DNA of 64,000 bases from CAYXGZ01 sp964464755 (GCA_964464755.1 CAYXGZ010000014.1:1-64000), one strand, 5' to 3'. Positions 1-8,895 are shown, counted from the first letter of the stretch. The notes: generated by a model from the letters alone, not told the origin. Made by a program: numbers and translations.

Positions 1-1029
1 CGCGAAGGGCTTCTCGTGGAGCAGGCACTGCATGCCGTGGCGGTTGGCGACGCTGCGGAGCGTCTCCATGACGAGCATGTTGTGGTCGATGGCGACGTTC
101 GCGCGCTCGAAGATCGGGGCGACCTCGAACTGGGCGGGGGCCACCTCGTTGTGGCGGGTCTTGATCGGGATGCCGAGGCGGTAGCACTCGCGCTCGGCGT
201 CCATCATGAACGCGAGGACGCGGCTGCGGATGGAGCCGAAGTAGTGGTCCTCCATCTCCTGGCCCTTGGGCGGCCGGGCGCCGAAGAGGGAGCGGCCCGC
301 GTTGATGAGGTCGGGCCGGAGGAAGTAGAAGTTCCGGTCGACGAGGAAGTACTCCTGCTCGGGGCCGACGGTGGAGATGATGCGGCGCACCCTCGAGTTG
401 CCGAGGAGCTTGAGGAGGCGGACGCCCGCGCGGTCGAGCGCGTCGAGCGAGCGGAGCATCGGGGTCTTCTCGTCGAGCGCCTCGCCGTTGTAGGAGCAGA
501 AGGCGGTCGGGATGCAGAGGGTCTTCCCGTTGGCGCTCTCGACGAGGAAGACGGGGCTCGTGGGGTCCCAGGCGGTGTAGCCGCGGGCCTCGAAGGTGGC
601 GCGGAGGCCGCCCGAGGGGAAACTCGAGGCGTCGGGCTCCCCCTGGATGAGGGTCTTGCCGGAGAACTCGCCGACGGCCCGGCCCTCGGCCGGGTAGTTG
701 ATGAACGAGTCGTGCTTCTCGGCCGTGAGGCCGGTCATCGGCTGGAACCAGTGGGTGTAGTGCGTGGCGCCGCGGGCGATGGCCCAGTCCTTCATCGCGT
801 TGGCGATCGCGTCGGCGTGGTTCGCGTCCAGCTTCTCGCCGTTCTCGATGGAGTCGAGCAGCCCCTGGTAGACCCGCTTGGGCAGGGCCTCGCGGAGGGC
901 GGCCATCCCGAAGACGTTCTCCCCGTAGAGCTCGGTGAAGGGGCGGCTTCCGTAGTCGACGGTGGCGGCCGGCTCCGGACGGGCGGCGATGGTCTGGATG
1001 GCGCGGCGGCGGGCGTTCTCGGACGGCAT
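1..1029 (-). CDS. glnN: Glutamine synthetase type III (GlnN), 5' part
   Basis: This is the N-terminal 343 codons of a GSIII-type glutamine synthetase (ATP + glutamate + ammonia to glutamine, cytoplasmic); the 3' end lies outside the window. Reading the minus strand from ATG 1029 gives [13 protein letters not shown] near the N-terminus, [12 protein letters not shown] around residue 90, and [18 protein letters not shown] followed by [15 protein letters not shown] near the visible end. These are diagnostic of the long GSIII class (family usually about 700 residues) rather than GSI or GSII. The start is supported by a GGAGAGGAGG purine tract just upstream. A TATCCT hexamer (complement of 1086-1091) could be its -10, giving a leader of about 50 nt, unlike the leaderless genes elsewhere. 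Divergent from the gene at 1201. No regulator site was recognised. Confidence 0.93.
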   Translation of the reverse strand, partial: MPSENARRRAIQTIAARPEPAATVDYGSRPFTELYGENVFGMAALREALPKRVYQGLLDSIENGEKLDANHADAIANAMKDWAIARGATHYTHWFQPMTGLTAEKHDSFINYPAEGRAVGEFSGKTLIQGEPDASSFPSGGLRATFEARGYTAWDPTSPVFLVESANGKTLCIPTAFCSYNGEALDEKTPMLRSLDALDRAGVRLLKLLGNSRVRRIISTVGPEQEYFLVDRNFYFLRPDLINAGRSLFGARPPKGQEMEDHYFGSIRSRVLAFMMDAERECYRLGIPIKTRHNEVAPAQFEVAPIFERANVAIDHNMLVMETLRSVANRHGMQCLLHEKPFA

Positions 1030-1171
1030 GACGGGTCCTCCTCTCCTGGCGACTCGTCCCCGGGCTCCAATGCCGTGGACGCGGAAGGATACCAAACCCG
1101 GCCCCGGATTCAAACGAAACGGAAGGCCGCGGCCGGGCGAAAATTCCGCTGCCGGCGGCGGCTCCGCGGCG

Positions 1172-1177
1172 TATCCT
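1172..1177 (+). promoter_or_regulatory. Probable -10 (TATCCT) for the thioredoxin-like gene
   Basis: TATCCT ends 23 nt before ATG 1201, leaving a leader of about 17 nt that includes the GAGGAGG ribosome binding site. This is the leadered promoter arrangement, contrasting with the TANNNT-to-start spacing of 6-8 nt at other genes here. Confidence 0.4.
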
Positions 1178-1200
1178 GACTGCCACCCGAGGAGGCCCCG

Positions 1201-1983
1201 ATGAAGACGATCGCGATGCTGGCCCTGCTGACCGCCGCGGCCCTGCCGGCGCCCGCCGGCCTGGGCGGCAAGGTGGAGTGGTGGAAGGACCTCGCCGCCG
1301 TGCGCGGCCGCGCGCAGCTCGAGCAGCGCGCCGTCGTGCTGTTCTTCGGCGACTCGAACTGCGTCGTCTGCCAGGGCCTGAGCGAGGGCGCGCTGTCGAA
1401 CGACCGCGTCGTCGCCGCGTTCCGCCAGGTCCTGCCGTTCCTGGTCGACTGCACGGACCCGAAGCCGCACGAGGGGCTGATGAAGGAGTTCGACGTCACG
1501 GGCTTCCCGACGCTCGTGATCGCGGACCCGCACGGCAAGAAGATCAAGGAGATCGAGGGCAAGGACGCGGACGCGATCGTCGCGGCCCTCGACGAGGCGG
1601 GGAAGCGCTTCCCGGGGACGCCGGTGCTCTGGGAGCGGACGCTCGAGGCGGCGATGGAGAAGGCCAAGGCGGGGAAGAAGCCGGTCGGGATCTACTTCCA
1701 CGACGGCAAGGAGGAGCCCGCGAAGCTCGCGGCCCGCATCGCCAAGGATCTCGGCAAGCGGACCGAGAAGGCCGTCTGGGTCGAATTGGTCGCGACCAAC
1801 GACGAGAAGGACGAGACGAAGCTCAAGTACAAGTACGAGAGCCTGCCCTGCATCGGGATCCTGGACCCGCGCAAGCCCGACCCCGCGGCCTCGCCGCTGG
1901 GGATGATCGAGATCCTCAAGGGCGACAAGGCGGAGACGGTGAACAAGTACGTGGACAAGGCGTTGGAGAAGTACAAGAAGTAG
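1201..1983 (+). CDS. Exported thioredoxin-like protein with CVVC motif
   Basis: 260 residues. A signal peptide ([20 protein letters not shown]) precedes a thioredoxin-like domain whose redox motif is C54-V-V-C57, with a cis-Pro candidate in [13 protein letters not shown]. The second half (from about residue 140, [14 protein letters not shown]) looks like another thioredoxin-type fold without a CxxC. The sequence around the motif ([10 protein letters not shown]) is the cysteine counterpart of the UGPCQSMES motif in the selenoprotein at 50132, so the two look like a Cys/Sec pair of one exported family. Start chosen by GAGGAGG (1189-1195) 5 nt upstream; TATCCT at 1172-1177 is a likely -10 with a short leader. 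Probable role is extracytoplasmic thiol redox chemistry; substrate unknown. Confidence 0.85.
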   Translation: MKTIAMLALLTAAALPAPAGLGGKVEWWKDLAAVRGRAQLEQRAVVLFFGDSNCVVCQGLSEGALSNDRVVAAFRQVLPFLVDCTDPKPHEGLMKEFDVTGFPTLVIADPHGKKIKEIEGKDADAIVAALDEAGKRFPGTPVLWERTLEAAMEKAKAGKKPVGIYFHDGKEEPAKLAARIAKDLGKRTEKAVWVELVATNDEKDETKLKYKYESLPCIGILDPRKPDPAASPLGMIEILKGDKAETVNKYVDKALEKYKK

Positions 1984-2130
1984 CCCGAGAGCCCGAAAGC
2001 CCGAAAGCCGGAGAGCCGGAGAGCCGGAGAGCCGGAAAGCCGGGAGGCCGGAAGGCAGGGAGGCCGGAAGGCAGGGAGGCCGGAAGGCAGGGAGGCCGGA
2101 AGGCAGGGAGGCCGGAAAGCCAGAAGCCTG
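1984..2130. repeat. Degenerate tandem repeat between convergent genes
   Basis: Short GC-rich direct repeats fill the gap between the thioredoxin-like gene and the DinB-like gene. The 5' part has about 10-nt units of the type GAGAGCCGGA. The 3' part has four near-perfect copies of a 16-nt unit (GGCCGGAAGGCAGGGA). It is not part of either reading frame. Likely a slippage-prone minisatellite; no function can be read from it. Confidence 0.85.
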
Positions 2131-2134
2131 GCGG

Positions 2135-2689
2135 CTACCTTCCGGCCTTCATCATCCGCTTCACCGCCAGCATCTGGCCGCGGTGCTGGGCCTCGTGGTC
2201 CGCGATGTGGTGCAGGATCCAGCGCACGTTGAAGACCTTGCGGACGCCGGGGTCCTGGTAGGTGCGCGTCGCGTCGATCTCCTCGGCGGGGTAGCCCTCC
2301 AGCGCCTTGCGGGTGTGGGCCCGCACCCAGGACAGCACGGCCGCGAAGTCGGACAGCGGCAGCGGCCCCGGGTTCGACATCGCGTCGTCGTTGCGCAGCA
2401 TCGGCGGCCGGTCCGGGGGTAGGTCGGTGCGGCCGAGCAGGTCGTTCTGGATCCACTCGAGCTCGACGGCCGCCACGTGGCGGAGGAGCTGGCCGATCGA
2501 GTTGCCGCCCGAGGGCGGCTTCCACGCGAGCTGGTCCGGCGTCAGGCCCTCGACGGCGTCGAGCGTCTCGCGCCGCGCCTCCTCGAGCACGCCCATCCAG
2601 AGCCCGAGCTCGCCGGCCAGGTCGCGGACGGGGCCGAGGATGCGGTAGAGCTGGCGCCGCGTGGGGTCGACCGGCGTCGTGTGGCCCAT
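2135..2689 (-). CDS. DinB-like metalloprotein (DinB/YfiT superfamily)
   Basis: 184 residues with the four-helix DinB-fold pattern: [13 protein letters not shown] near residue 70 and [14 protein letters not shown] near residue 165 supply the three His ligands typical of DinB-type divalent-metal sites. The family includes thiol-dependent S-transferases (bacillithiol or mycothiol type) and proteins of unknown role; the substrate cannot be read here. The ATG (2687-2689) directly abuts the stop codon of the upstream cyclophilin gene (2690-2692), so the two are almost certainly co-transcribed and translationally coupled. Confidence 0.8.
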   Translation of the reverse strand: MGHTTPVDPTRRQLYRILGPVRDLAGELGLWMGVLEEARRETLDAVEGLTPDQLAWKPPSGGNSIGQLLRHVAAVELEWIQNDLLGRTDLPPDRPPMLRNDDAMSNPGPLPLSDFAAVLSWVRAHTRKALEGYPAEEIDATRTYQDPGVRKVFNVRWILHHIADHEAQHRGQMLAVKRMMKAGR

Positions 2690-3160
2690 CTACCCGTTCT
2701 TGATCTCGAGCTTCACCAGCTGGTCGCCCTGCTGGATCGCGTCGACGATGTCCTGGCCCTTCTTGACCTGGCCGAAGACCGTGTGGACGCCGTCGAGCCA
2801 GTCGGTCGCCTTGTGCGTGATGTAGAACTGGGAGCCGTTGGAGCAGCTGCCCGCGAACTTGGCGCCCGTCTTCGGGTCGTGCTTGCAGGTGCCGGCGTGG
2901 GCCATCGCCAGCGAGCCCTTCTGGTGCTTGATCGAGGGGACGATCTCGCAGGGCGACTGGTAGCCCGGGCCGCCGCGGCCGGTCCCTTCGGGGCAGCCGC
3001 CCTGGACCATGAAGTTCGCGATGACGCGGTGGAACTTCAGGCCGTTGTAGAAGCCCTTCGCGGCGAGCTTCTCGAAGTTCGCGACGGTGTTCGGGGTCTG
3101 GTCGAAGAGGTCGACGACGATCTCGCCGCGCGAGGTCGTGAAGACGGCGGTCTTGCCCAT
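2690..3160 (-). CDS. Cyclophilin-type peptidyl-prolyl cis-trans isomerase
   Basis: 156 residues, a single-domain cyclophilin. Visible family motifs are LKFHRVIANFMVQGG (catalytic Arg and the FMxQGG stretch) and SQFYITHKATDWLDGVHTVFG near the C-terminus. There is no signal peptide, so a cytoplasmic foldase is expected. An insert (residues ~85-105, CKHDPKTGAKFAGSCSNG) carries two Cys and distinguishes it from the shortest bacterial homologues. Start supported by CGGAGG 5 nt before ATG 3160. It follows the metalloprotease gene (gap 43 nt) and abuts the DinB-like gene. Confidence 0.93.
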   Translation of the reverse strand: MGKTAVFTTSRGEIVVDLFDQTPNTVANFEKLAAKGFYNGLKFHRVIANFMVQGGCPEGTGRGGPGYQSPCEIVPSIKHQKGSLAMAHAGTCKHDPKTGAKFAGSCSNGSQFYITHKATDWLDGVHTVFGQVKKGQDIVDAIQQGDQLVKLEIKNG

Positions 3161-3203
3161 GGGGTCCTCCGGGGTTGGATCGACGAGGATAGGACGGGCG
3201 GGC

Positions 3204-4658
3204 CTAGTTGTCGACGATCTTGATGACCGTGGCGGGGGGCTTGAGGAGCTCGAGCCCGTTCCAGCGCACCTTGCCGCCGACGTTGCGGGGGCCCTCGGTG
3301 CGGATGTCCTTGAGGCCCTTGGGCGGGCCCATCTGGTCGGGGCCGCCCTCGTTCCAGGTCCAGGTCGGGTTGGGGTGCTTGGGCGTGCCCTTGAACTCCG
3401 GCCGGCTCATCACGATGTCCCAGCAGTCCCGCTTGCCCTCGGAGCCCGGGGGGCCGTCCTTGGGGGCCTGGTGGCCGGCGCTCTTCTCGGTGCAGATGAT
3501 CTGGGGGTTCGGCGCGGCGCGCATCACGCACTCGCACTGCGGGGTCTGGTAGTACTCGTCGGGCAGGCCGAAGACGCCGTGGAACATCTCGTGGGCGAGG
3601 ACGCTGACGCCGCTCTTGCCCGGGCAGTGGATCTCCCAGCGCGGCGTGCCGCTGGCCGCGCAGTAGGCGAGGACGCCCATGCCCTCCTTGTTGTCCATGC
3701 CGTACCAGTCGAGCTTGCCCTTCTCGACGATGATCTTGCCGTCGGAGGCGGAGTCCTCGACCTCGACCTCGGCGATGTAGAACTGGCCCTCGCTGGCGTT
3801 CCAGACGTACTCGCTGAGGTGCTGGATCTTCTCGCCCCAGTCCTCGAGGAACTTCTTGTCGACGTTCTCCTCGACCGTGACCGTGATGGACCAGGCCCGG
3901 CCGGCCTTGGCCATCTCGGCGCCGAAGACCTTGAGGCGGAACTCGAGGGAGTTCTTGATGCGGTCGAGCGCGGTGCGGGCGCCGCCGTGCCGCGGGTTGG
4001 CGACGAGGATCTTCTCGTAGTCGGAGACCGCGGCGTCCTCGAGGCCGACCTCCTCGGACCACTTGGCGAGGGAGAAGAGCTCGTCGGCGCTGGCCTCGTC
4101 GTCCTCGCCGGCGAAGTGGACGCGCTTGATGCCGTAGGCGATGCGGTACTCCTCGCGGGCCTCGTCGAAGAGGCCGAGCTGCTTCTCGCACCACTTGGCG
4201 AGGTCGAGGCGCTGGCGGATCTCGTCCTCGGGCTTGAGCTTGCCGGCCTCGAGGTCGGCCACGAGCTTCTCGACGCGGAGGCGGCGGGAGATGCGGTAGT
4301 GCTCGACTCCGCGGTCGCCGAGGAGGTGGGTCTTGCACCACTTGCCGAGGGCCTGGTGGGAGTCCCAGGTCGGCTTGACGTTGGGCTTCTTCGACTTCTC
4401 GTACTCGACGAGGTAGTCGGCGCGGCGCTCCCAGCTGGTGCGGCCCACGAAGCGGGCCTTGATCTCGTTCTCCTTGATCGTGCGGGTGGCGCCCTTCTCG
4501 TCGACCTCGATGACGTAGGCCTTCTTCACGGGGTCGTAGGCCTTGATCTTGCCCTCGACGACGCTGCCGTTCTTGAGGACGAAGTTGTCGCCGGAGGAGG
4601 GGGGGAGGGCCCCGAGGAGCAGGGCGGCCGCGAGGGCGGCCGGGGCGGCGTATCGCAT
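3204..4658 (-). CDS. Exported TPR-type zinc metalloprotease (HExxH...GLPDEY)
   Basis: 484 residues from ATG 4658. Signal peptide, then a small beta domain (NFVLKNGSVVEGKIKAYD) also seen at the N-terminus of the protein at 59993. A helical, TPR-like middle (about 120-260) is followed by a C-terminal catalytic region with H356-E-M-F-H360 then GVFGLPDEYY, the zinc-site arrangement of M64/metzincin-like peptidases. Cys-rich stretches follow (QCECVMRAAP, KRDCWD). The upstream frame stays open for another 70 codons, but TATCAT lies 6 nt before ATG 4658 and the signal peptide begins there, so the shorter start is preferred. Probable extracytoplasmic protease; substrate unknown. Confidence 0.8.
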   Translation of the reverse strand: MRYAAPAALAAALLLGALPPSSGDNFVLKNGSVVEGKIKAYDPVKKAYVIEVDEKGATRTIKENEIKARFVGRTSWERRADYLVEYEKSKKPNVKPTWDSHQALGKWCKTHLLGDRGVEHYRISRRLRVEKLVADLEAGKLKPEDEIRQRLDLAKWCEKQLGLFDEAREEYRIAYGIKRVHFAGEDDEASADELFSLAKWSEEVGLEDAAVSDYEKILVANPRHGGARTALDRIKNSLEFRLKVFGAEMAKAGRAWSITVTVEENVDKKFLEDWGEKIQHLSEYVWNASEGQFYIAEVEVEDSASDGKIIVEKGKLDWYGMDNKEGMGVLAYCAASGTPRWEIHCPGKSGVSVLAHEMFHGVFGLPDEYYQTPQCECVMRAAPNPQIICTEKSAGHQAPKDGPPGSEGKRDCWDIVMSRPEFKGTPKHPNPTWTWNEGGPDQMGPPKGLKDIRTEGPRNVGGKVRWNGLELLKPPATVIKIVDN

Positions 4659-4664
4659 CGCCAG

Positions 4665-4670
4665 ATGATA
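4665..4670 (-). promoter_or_regulatory. Leaderless-type -10 (TATCAT) for the metalloprotease gene
   Basis: TATCAT on the minus strand, 6 nt from ATG 4658. No purine-rich ribosome binding site fits in the gap, so transcription should start at or next to the A of the start codon. Confidence 0.55.
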
Positions 4671-4824
4671 CGCCCGGGGCGGGGCGGGCGGTGGCGGAAA
4701 CTCGGGGGCGGGCGGGGCTGACGTGATCCGTCGGCGCGGGCGAAAAGTGGCGACGGAAATTGTCAGGCGCCGGGCGGGCGCCCCGAGCCGTTGACGTGGC
4801 ACGCCGCGTGCAGTCCACGGGGGA

Positions 4825-6177
4825 ATGGTCCGCCGCGACTTCCTGCACCGCTGCTTCGTGCAGTACAACCCGCTCTACTTCGCCAGCGCGTTCTGCATCC
4901 TCGCCGGCGCCTTCCTCGTGGGGCACGGCCTGCCCGCCGACGACTTCGGCTCCAAGGCCGCCCTCGCCGCCGTCCTCGGGGCCTACCGGCTCCTCGTCCT
5001 CGGGGGCGCCTTCCTCCTGCTGCGCGCGGGCCAGCAGCGGCCCGCCGTGCTCCTCGGCCTCGTCTCGCTCGCCTTCCTGCTCGATCCGGCGCTCCTCGGC
5101 GAGCGCCTCTTCTCGCACGTCGGACTGATGAGCCTCGAGCCGGGGATGCGCGCCCGCCGCGTGGCCCCCTGGAGCCTCGGCCTGGCCCTCTCCGGACCGG
5201 TCCACGTCGCGCTGCTGGTCCGGCTCTTCCGCCTCAAGGGCGCGTGGCCGATCGCGGCCGCCCTCGGGGCCGCCGCGGGCCTGCTCCCGCTGCTCCCCTG
5301 GCTGTTCGAGGCCGCCGGTCCGGGCGAGGCGCGCCGGCTCGCCCACCTCGGCGCGTGCAGCCTCGGCGCCCCGCTGCTCGCTCTGGCCGGATCCCCCGCG
5401 TTCCGCCGCTGGAGCGACGGCCTGGACCCGCGGATCGGTCGCATCGCGGCCGCGGTCCCGTACGGGGCCCTCGCCGTCTTCGGGGTCCACGCGCTGTCCT
5501 GGTCCGCGTTCCCGGACCTGCAGCCCGGGCCCGCGCACCTGGCGCCCTACCTGCTCGCGGCGACGCTGGCCCTCGTCGGCCGCCGCCGGGACCACGCGGA
5601 GCCCGCCGCGTGGATCGGCGCCGCGGCCTCGATCGGCGCGGCGCTCCTCGACCTCCGCGGCCCGGCGGCCCCCGGCGCGACCGCGCTGCTGGTGTCCGCC
5701 GCGTGCTTCCTCTGGGCCGGGCGGAACGGCTTCCGGATGCTGCTGCCGGCGGTCGCGAGCGCGTTCCTGGGCGCCTGGACGCTCGTCGGATTCCCCGGCG
5801 CGGGCTGGCTGCTGGTCCCGGGAGCGATCCTCGTCGTCGCGTCCGCCGCGCAGCGCGACTTCCGCTGCCTCGCGGGGGCGGCGCTGGCGATCGGGATCGG
5901 CCTCCGGGGCTGCGGCCTGGAGCCGGCCGGCGGATTCGCGGGCGCGGCCCTCCTGCTCGGCGCCGGCGTGTGGTTCCTGTTCCCGGCGCTCCGGCGCTGG
6001 ATCCTGCCGGCGGGGGCGGGCGTCGCGCTGGTGCTGGCGGCGTGGACGCGCCGCGCGTGGTGGCCGGGCACCGCGTGGGCCGCCGGCGTGGCCTTCCTGG
6101 CCGCGGGCTTCGCGCTGCTCGGCGCGGGCGTGGCGGCCAACCTCGGGTTGGCCCGGCGGGGGGCGCCTGGAGATTAG
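4825..6177 (+). CDS. Multi-spanning integral membrane protein
   Basis: 450 residues, almost entirely hydrophobic Ala/Leu/Gly helices separated by short Arg-rich loops; I count about 11-13 probable membrane segments. It opens with LHRCFVQYNPLYFASAFCILAGAFLV, a first helix type I associate with uncharacterised polytopic proteins of planctomycetes and relatives. No catalytic motif, channel signature or binding site was recognised. The start is uncertain: GGGGGA directly precedes the ATG and no good -10 or Shine-Dalgarno spacing is visible. It is divergent from the metalloprotease gene and ends 87 nt before the DsbD-like gene. Confidence 0.7.
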   Translation: MVRRDFLHRCFVQYNPLYFASAFCILAGAFLVGHGLPADDFGSKAALAAVLGAYRLLVLGGAFLLLRAGQQRPAVLLGLVSLAFLLDPALLGERLFSHVGLMSLEPGMRARRVAPWSLGLALSGPVHVALLVRLFRLKGAWPIAAALGAAAGLLPLLPWLFEAAGPGEARRLAHLGACSLGAPLLALAGSPAFRRWSDGLDPRIGRIAAAVPYGALAVFGVHALSWSAFPDLQPGPAHLAPYLLAATLALVGRRRDHAEPAAWIGAAASIGAALLDLRGPAAPGATALLVSAACFLWAGRNGFRMLLPAVASAFLGAWTLVGFPGAGWLLVPGAILVVASAAQRDFRCLAGAALAIGIGLRGCGLEPAGGFAGAALLLGAGVWFLFPALRRWILPAGAGVALVLAAWTRRAWWPGTAWAAGVAFLAAGFALLGAGVAANLGLARRGAPGD

Positions 6178-6251
6178 TTTCTCCTCAGTCCGGGGCGAGA
6201 CCCCCCGGAATATTCGCCCGACCCCCCGCGTTCCCTACGTGCCGTGATTGC

Positions 6252-6257
6252 TATACT
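6252..6257 (+). promoter_or_regulatory. Leaderless-type -10 (TATACT) for the DsbD-like selenoprotein gene
   Basis: TATACT ends 7 nt before ATG 6265. An in-frame GTG lies upstream at 6244, but the -10 position and the signal peptide both favour 6265. No clear -35 is visible. Confidence 0.55.
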
Positions 6258-6264
6258 CCCGAGG

Positions 6265-8895
6265 ATGACCCGCGCCGCCGCCCTGCTGCTCGCGCTGGCC
6301 GCCGGCGCGCTCCCCGCCGCCGCGCAGGACGATCCGCCCAATCCGGACACCATCAAGCTCGTCTCGATGTCCGCCGACGGCTCGACGCTCCACGTGACCC
6401 TCTCCTCGGCTCCGGGCTTCCATGTCTACACGGCCGATCCGGCCGCCAAGGCCCGCACCGATTTCTCGTTCGAGGGCGGCGCGACCGTCGCGGGGAAGAT
6501 CGCCGAGCCCGCCCCCAAGGATCACCAGGGCTTCCTCGGCCACGAAGGCGAGGTCCGCTTCTCGATCCCGATCGCGGCGCCCCCGGGGACCCCCGCGGGG
6601 CCGTACGCCCTCAAGGGCCGGATCCGCGGCTCGGTCTGCGACGACAACTCCTGCACGCCCTTCTCGTTCCCGATCTCCGCGACGCTCCAGGTCCCCGCGG
6701 CCGCGCCGACGCCCGCCCCCGCGCCCGCGCCGGGCGAGCCCGACCTCGCGACGAAGAAGGCCGAGGAGAACCTCGCCAAGGCGGGCCTGCTCGGCTTCCT
6801 CGTGGCCGCGATGGGCTGGGGCCTCTTCTCGCTCGTCCAGCCCTGCGTCTACCCGCTGATCCCGATCACGCTCACCTTCTTCGTCAAGCAGGCGGGCCAG
6901 TCGCGATCGACGGGCATCGCGCTCTCCTCCGTGTACGCGTTCGGCATCATCCTCAGCTTCACCGGGCTCGGGCTGCTGCTGACCTGGATCCTCGGCGCCC
7001 GGGGCGCCCAGCTCTTCGGGGCCAACCCCTGGGTCAACCTCTCCATCGCGATCCTCTTCCTCGTCTTCGCGGTGAGCATGTTCGGCGTCTTCGCGCTGGA
7101 GCTGCCGCAGAGCTGGACCGCGAAGCTCCAGGGCGGCGGCCCGCGCAAGGGCATGGGCGGCGCGTTCGTGCTCGGCCTGCTGTTCTCCGTCGTCACCTTC
7201 ACCTGCACGATCCCCTTCGCGTCGAACATCTTCATCCTCGCGGCGGGGAGCACCCAGAAGATGGCCGGCGTGCTGGCCATGCTGACCTACAGCACGACGA
7301 TGGCCCTGCCGTTCTTCCTCCTCGGCTTCTTCCCGTCGCTCATCAAGGAAGTGCCCAAGAGCGGCGGCTGGCTCCACACCGTGAAGGTCACCGGCGGCTT
7401 CCTCGAGCTGGCGCTGGCGACGCAGTACCTCGCCAACGCCGACCTCGGCTTCAAGTGGGGCGTCATCAGCCGGCAGGTGGTGCTCGTGGTCTGGGTCGCG
7501 GTCACGCTCTTCACCGCGCTCTACCTCCTGGGCATCTACCGGATGAAGGACGACTCGCCGGCCGAGGAGCTCGGATTCGTCCGCCTGATGTCCGCGCTCG
7601 CCTTCGGCTTCCTCGCGGTCTACTGCCTCGGCGGCGTCTTCGGCCGGCCCACGCCGCTGCTCGACTTCGCGCTGCCGCCGGACCTCAACGCGCCCGTCGC
7701 GGCGGGGAAGGACGGCCCGGCGCTGAAGCACTACAAGACCCTCCGCGAGGCGGAGGAGGAGGCGCGGAAGTCCCGGCGCCCGATCTTCGTCGAGTACACC
7801 GGCGCGCAGTGAAAGACCTGCCAGGACAACAAGGGAAAGGTCCTTTCCCTTCCGGAGGTGCAGGCGGAGCTCGAGAAGTTCGTGCTCGCGGAGCTCTACA
7901 CGGACCTGCAGGACGAGATCTCCGACGAGAACCAGCGCGTCCAGTACCAGCGCTTCGGCACGACGACCCTGCCGCTCTACGCGATCCTCACGGCCGACGG
8001 GAAGACCGTCGCGGAGACCGGCGGCGCCCAGGTCGCCCGCGACGAGTTCCTGAAGTTCGTGAAGGACGGGTACGCGGCGGCGGTGCAGGCCGAAACGTCG
8101 AAGGCCGTCGAACGCAAGGTTCACGCAACGCTGCCCCCGGCCGAAGAGGAGGCCAGGAGGACTCGGAAGCCGATCTTCGTGAACTTCATGGGTGTCCAGG
8201 ACAAGACTCCCATGCACAACAAGTTGAAAGTGCTCTCGCTGCCGGAGGTGCAGGGGGAATTGGAGCGCTTCGTGGTCGCCGAGCTCCACACCGACTTGCA
8301 GGACGAGACGTCCGACCAGAACCGCAAGATCCAGATGGACCGTTTCGGGACGACAACGCTACCGCTCTACGTGATCCTCACCGCCGACGGGAAGAAGGTC
8401 GCGGAGACGGGCGGCGCCCAGATCTACAGGGATGAGTTCCTGAAGTTCTTGCGCGACGGCCACTCGGCCGCCAAGGCCGGTGGCACTCCCGCCCCGACGC
8501 CGGCCCCCTCGACCTCCAAGGCCCACGGCAACACGATCGACGACCTCGCCGCGGCGGAGGCCGAGTCGAAGAAGACCGGCAAGCCGCTGCTCGTCGAGTT
8601 CACCGGCGAGAACTGAGCCGCCTGCCTCAGCAACAAGGACAAGGTGCTTGTCCTTCCGGAGATCGAGGAGCTGCTCAAGGGCTACGTCCACGCGCGCCTC
8701 TGGACCAACCGCCGCGCGCCCGAGCACCGCGACGCCGACAAGGCGAACGCGAAGATCCAGAAGGAGCGCTTCAAGCTGAAGTACATCCCGTGGTACGTCG
8801 TGCTCAAGCCCGACGGGACCGAGGCCGGCAAGGTGGACGGCGAGCTCGATCCCGCCGCCTTCGCCCGCCTGCTGAAGTCCGGACTCGGACAATAA
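6265..8895 (+). CDS. DsbD-like transmembrane thiol reductase with three C-terminal thioredoxin domains and two selenocysteines
   Basis: 876 residues if the in-frame UGA codons at 7810 and 8614 are read as selenocysteine. Order: signal peptide (1-22); DsbD-alpha-like beta domain with C125/C130 (SVCDDNSC); DsbD-beta membrane core with C194 in QPCVYPLIP and C314 in TFTCTIPFASN, the spacing expected for the electron-transferring Cys pair; then three thioredoxin-like domains. Domain 1 has Sec516-K-T-C519, domain 2 has D646-K-T-P649 in place of the redox pair, domain 3 has Sec784-A-A-C787. The frame is continuous through both UGAs and both are followed by matched hairpins. In the family, DsbD moves electrons from cytoplasmic thioredoxin to periplasmic domains; here the acceptors would be selenothiol domains. 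Ordinary DsbD has one terminal thioredoxin domain with CxxC. Triplication with a decayed middle copy is unusual. Confidence 0.9.
7810..7812 (+). other. Selenocysteine codon UGA (Sec516)
   Basis: In-frame UGA inside EYTGAQ-U-KTCQDN, at the first position of a UxxC thioredoxin active site. The frame continues with sequence that repeats in the third domain, so this is recoding rather than termination. Confidence 0.9.
7831..7851 (+). promoter_or_regulatory. bSECIS-like hairpin for Sec516
   Basis: A perfect 9-bp stem (AAGGGAAAG paired with CTTTCCCTT) closes a GUC loop at 7840-7842; opening the top pair gives a GGUCC loop, close to the GGUC apical loop of the E. coli fdhF element. There are 27 nt between the UGA and the loop, inside the 16-37 nt window known for bacterial elements. 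It would bind SelB on the mRNA. Confidence 0.85.
8614..8616 (+). other. Selenocysteine codon UGA (Sec784)
   Basis: In-frame UGA inside EFTGEN-U-AACLSN, the active-site position of the third thioredoxin-like domain. The domain is completed only by reading through to 8895. Confidence 0.9.
8635..8655 (+). promoter_or_regulatory. bSECIS-like hairpin for Sec784
   Basis: A perfect 9-bp stem (AAGGACAAG paired with CTTGTCCTT) closes a GUG loop at 8644-8646, again 27 nt after the UGA. Geometry is identical to the Sec516 element, while two pairs differ by covarying changes (G-C to A-T/C-G types), which supports selection on the structure. Confidence 0.85.

Noticed and set aside
16..1179. Plus-strand open frame at the window start
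   Set aside because: It is the antisense shadow of the type III glutamine synthetase, whose motifs are clear on the minus strand.
1984..2130. CRISPR array
   Set aside because: The units are only 10-16 nt and contiguous, with no unique spacers and no cas genes.
7810..8616. Premature stops or frameshifts breaking the dsbD-like gene into three genes
   Set aside because: Both UGAs are at active-site positions, no frame change is needed, the downstream pieces lack ribosome binding sites, and matched hairpins follow.
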